The notes under the pieces are model-generated. The model did not search any database. It saw only the letters and a program-made list of their open reading frames with translations, and was not told the DNA's origin. Shown here one piece after another: positions 61,878 through 64,000 of a DNA stretch of 64,000 nucleotides. Positions within the stretch are counted from its first letter, which is position 1; each line of letters begins with the position of its first letter. This DNA is from Elysia chlorotica (lineage: Eukaryota; Mollusca; Gastropoda; Plakobranchidae). The position numbers and the translations under genes are program-made. The stretch is taken from assembly GCA_003991915.1 (NCBI GenBank), contig RQTK01000320.1, forward strand, positions 335,415 to 399,414, written 5' to 3'.

Positions 61878-62718
61878 CCCATAATTTGCCGTAGCGCCCG
61901 CTATGAAACTGGTTTCGCATACACTTTTATAATACGGAATAACGCCTATTTATAATTTTTATACTTTCTCGAAGAAGAGTTCCTCGCATTGCTGAAACGT
62001 TCTAGTTTCATTTTCAATTTACCGCATGTGAATCTGTTGACTGGTTTCAAAGCCGTGATTTTTTTTTTAAACGGCTTTTAATTTCCTCAATGACTTGGCT
62101 AGACACTTTTCTCAAGAAGACTTTGTAGAGAAAGACAGCCCTGTAGATGAAGAGGAGGGCGATGAGGAGAGTGATATTGAGTTTGAACATGGAGGTGATG
62201 AGGAAGAAGAAGACAGTGTGAAAATTTTTATTTATTTCTTTTTTCTTATCCCACTCCAAATGATCCTAACATCCCTTTCCCTTTGTCCTCTTCCTTTCAT
62301 GACGTTGAAGTAGAGCTATCTACCTGCAGAACAGGCCTAATTTTTTATCTTTTAGACTTTGATTAATCTGCAGATCATGCTATTGATTTTTTCAAACTTT
62401 ACATTCCTGGTTCTGTTTTGTGGCACAACATTGAAAGTTTCAATGAAACACACCAAAAACCAAATTCGTTGTTCCATTTTTCTCTTTATTAGGCCTATTT
62501 TTTTCAGACAATAGATGCCATATGGTATCAGCATGTTGTATATCAATTAAAAGCTTATCCATTTCTGCAAAATATGGTATTATTCACTTAATTTTATTTT
62601 TTATGATTAAGATGTTGTTAAAGATTTTTATGATCTAAGTATGAAAAAAAATAGAGTTATGCCCCTTAACCCGGTAATTTGTCACAGTAAAATTGTCAGA
62701 TGGCTGGTAAATTATGGG
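61878..62718. mobile_element. Non-autonomous piggyBac element with TTAA target duplications
   Basis: TTAA at 61874-61877 and 62719-62722 flank an 841-base unit whose ends are CCCATAATTTGCC and, inverted, CCCATAATTTACC: 12 of 13 matching. CCC termini plus TTAA duplication are diagnostic of piggyBac. Inside, at 62080-62220 on the plus strand, a frame reads FLNDLARHFSQEDFVEKD and an acidic run (DEEEGDEESDIEFEHGGDEE), which looks like the acidic N-terminus of a piggyBac transposase. The catalytic core is deleted. Confidence 0.75.
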
Positions 62719-63209
62719 TTAAGATTGCATAAAAACTACACCACAGAATAATATTCAGATCTAGATGAATATCATTGATTGTGAAAACTTTTGAAAGAAT
62801 CAAAGTAGAATCTGGCACCCTACAAATTTTTAAAATGGAACGAAAAGCCCATTGCACCAGCTCGGTCTGTTCATTGCGGTGCAGCGCAGACAGCGCACAG
62901 GCCAGGGCAGCTCGATCAGCATCAGATAGTCAGAAAAGTAACGTAAAACAATGCAAAAATCAAATCCCCCATCTTGAAAAAAGAAAATGCTTTGATGTTT
63001 TTTTGTCAATTAAGAAATTAGTTATAGAAAGCTAGTTGAATCGAGTTGTCCCCCAAAATGTACTAGCAAAAGTGAGTGACTGATTAGCTAGTTACGGGCC
63101 CGTGATCACATTACTGTGATAGGGCCGATCGATCTCAGGCCGTGCTGAATCACAGGCTTAATTTATAAATAAACTGAGAGAGTGCCAAAGTATTGAAATT
63201 TGAACCCAT

Positions 63210-63440
63210 GGCCATATCTAGAATCTAGATCTAATATTTAATCTTAGTTAATCTGGACTAGATTCTAGACCTTATCGTATAGACTTTGAATCAAGATCAA
63301 GATTCTAGCAGGCTACTAGAATATCTAGATCTAGATCCAGTATAATAAGCTATAGGCTACAGTAATTTTCGTAAGAACTGTTATTTATAAATTAAATATC
63401 TGAGGCATCTATAGATCTAGATCTAGAATCTAGATCTAAC
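63210..63440. repeat. TAGATCTA-rich cluster upstream of the IAP gene
   Basis: Dense overlapping CTAGATCTAGA and TCTAGAATCTAGA words over about 230 bases. Confidence 0.7.
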
Positions 63441-63539
63441 CTATTGCTGAAAACAGTTCTTTTCCAACTTGACTAGAGTCTAAAGATTGCTGCTGCTGCC
63501 TCGCATTCGGCTATGCCAGTATTGTGTTCTCTATAGAGG

Positions 63540-63561
63540 GAGGGAGAGAATTCTCTCCCTC
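63540..63561. repeat. 22-bp perfect palindrome
   Basis: GAGGGAGAGAATTCTCTCCC centre (EcoRI-type GAATTC core). Just downstream, GGTTTAACGTCTCCTAGG resembles 11357-11375. Confidence 0.8.
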
Positions 63562-64000
63562 TCTCCGGGTTTAACGTCTCCTAGGTTCCCCTGGGGGGTC
63601 CTATACGGCGACAGGGCTATGCCAGTAGGTCTAATGGAATCCATTTATAAGCTTAATTTTCCTGACTTTAATCGAGGATAGTCAGTTTACCGGTTATTTA
63701 TAGGGGAATCTCTTTGGTTTACCTACTTTCGGGGGAGATACTTCAGAAAGCTGAGACTAGCCTAGACAGTCAGTGGTCACTACCGTCACTAACTCACTAA
63801 GCTTAGGGCCTAGTGGAGACTGGACTGGAGAGTGGAGACTGGAGATTAGACTTTCTCGTTTTCTGTTACTGGAGATTTCTATTTTTAACTATGACCATTA
63901 TCTTTGCTATGACTCTTGCCCAAAGACCTTATAACTTCCCCTAGACTGCTTGGTTACGTAACAGTATGGCAGAACTTGAAATGTTACTGGGGAGAGGAAA

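Overview
The window looks like nuclear DNA of an animal, most likely a gastropod mollusc (inference). The sequence is AT-rich, the genes are intron-split and all three protein-coding loci lie on the minus strand. Microsatellites, tRNA-derived SINEs and decayed LINEs are dense. Two assembly gaps (17786-18169, 47308-47318) sit inside simple repeats. The gastropod guess rests on an H-type lectin gene, the very frequent palindrome TAGATCTA and an I/Jockey-like LINE ORF1. It is not proof.

Layout: (1) 456-3724, a two-exon secreted H-type lectin with a TATA box upstream. (2) 3.8-11.1 kb, a phytanoyl-CoA dioxygenase-like gene with three exons in correct order and phase, but its terminal exon lies between exons 1 and 2, flanked by a 123-bp direct repeat and one arm of a 339-bp inverted repeat. 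(3) 11.1-23.8 kb, no intact gene; it holds a candidate DNA transposon, a broken piggyBac transposase, a gap, a 202-bp hairpin element, a LINE 3' end and a SINE. (4) 23.8-41.1 kb, an eight-exon BTB-BACK gene resembling BTBD17, fully phase-consistent. Its third intron carries a degraded second copy of exons 5-7 inside a segmental duplication built around a LINE. (5) 41.2-49.6 kb, intergenic, with TAGATCTA clusters, a candidate DNA transposon and long microsatellites. (6) 49.6-61.4 kb, a six-coding-exon inhibitor-of-apoptosis gene (BIR-BIR-BIR-UBA-RING, about 652 aa) with LINE and SINE insertions in its introns. (7) 61.5-64 kb, a non-autonomous piggyBac element with TTAA ends and another TAGATCTA cluster.

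The lectin and the IAP belong to families often tied to invertebrate defence and cell survival, but nothing here shows that the genes are co-regulated. I found no CRISPR array, rRNA, functional tRNA or operon-like system. The best second-look signals are structural: the scrambled and duplicated exons, a LINE fragment bracketed by a 263-bp direct repeat, and a roughly 190-bp patch where one repeat copy differs from its twin almost only by changes to A. Several of these may be assembly artefacts, and each is marked as such.
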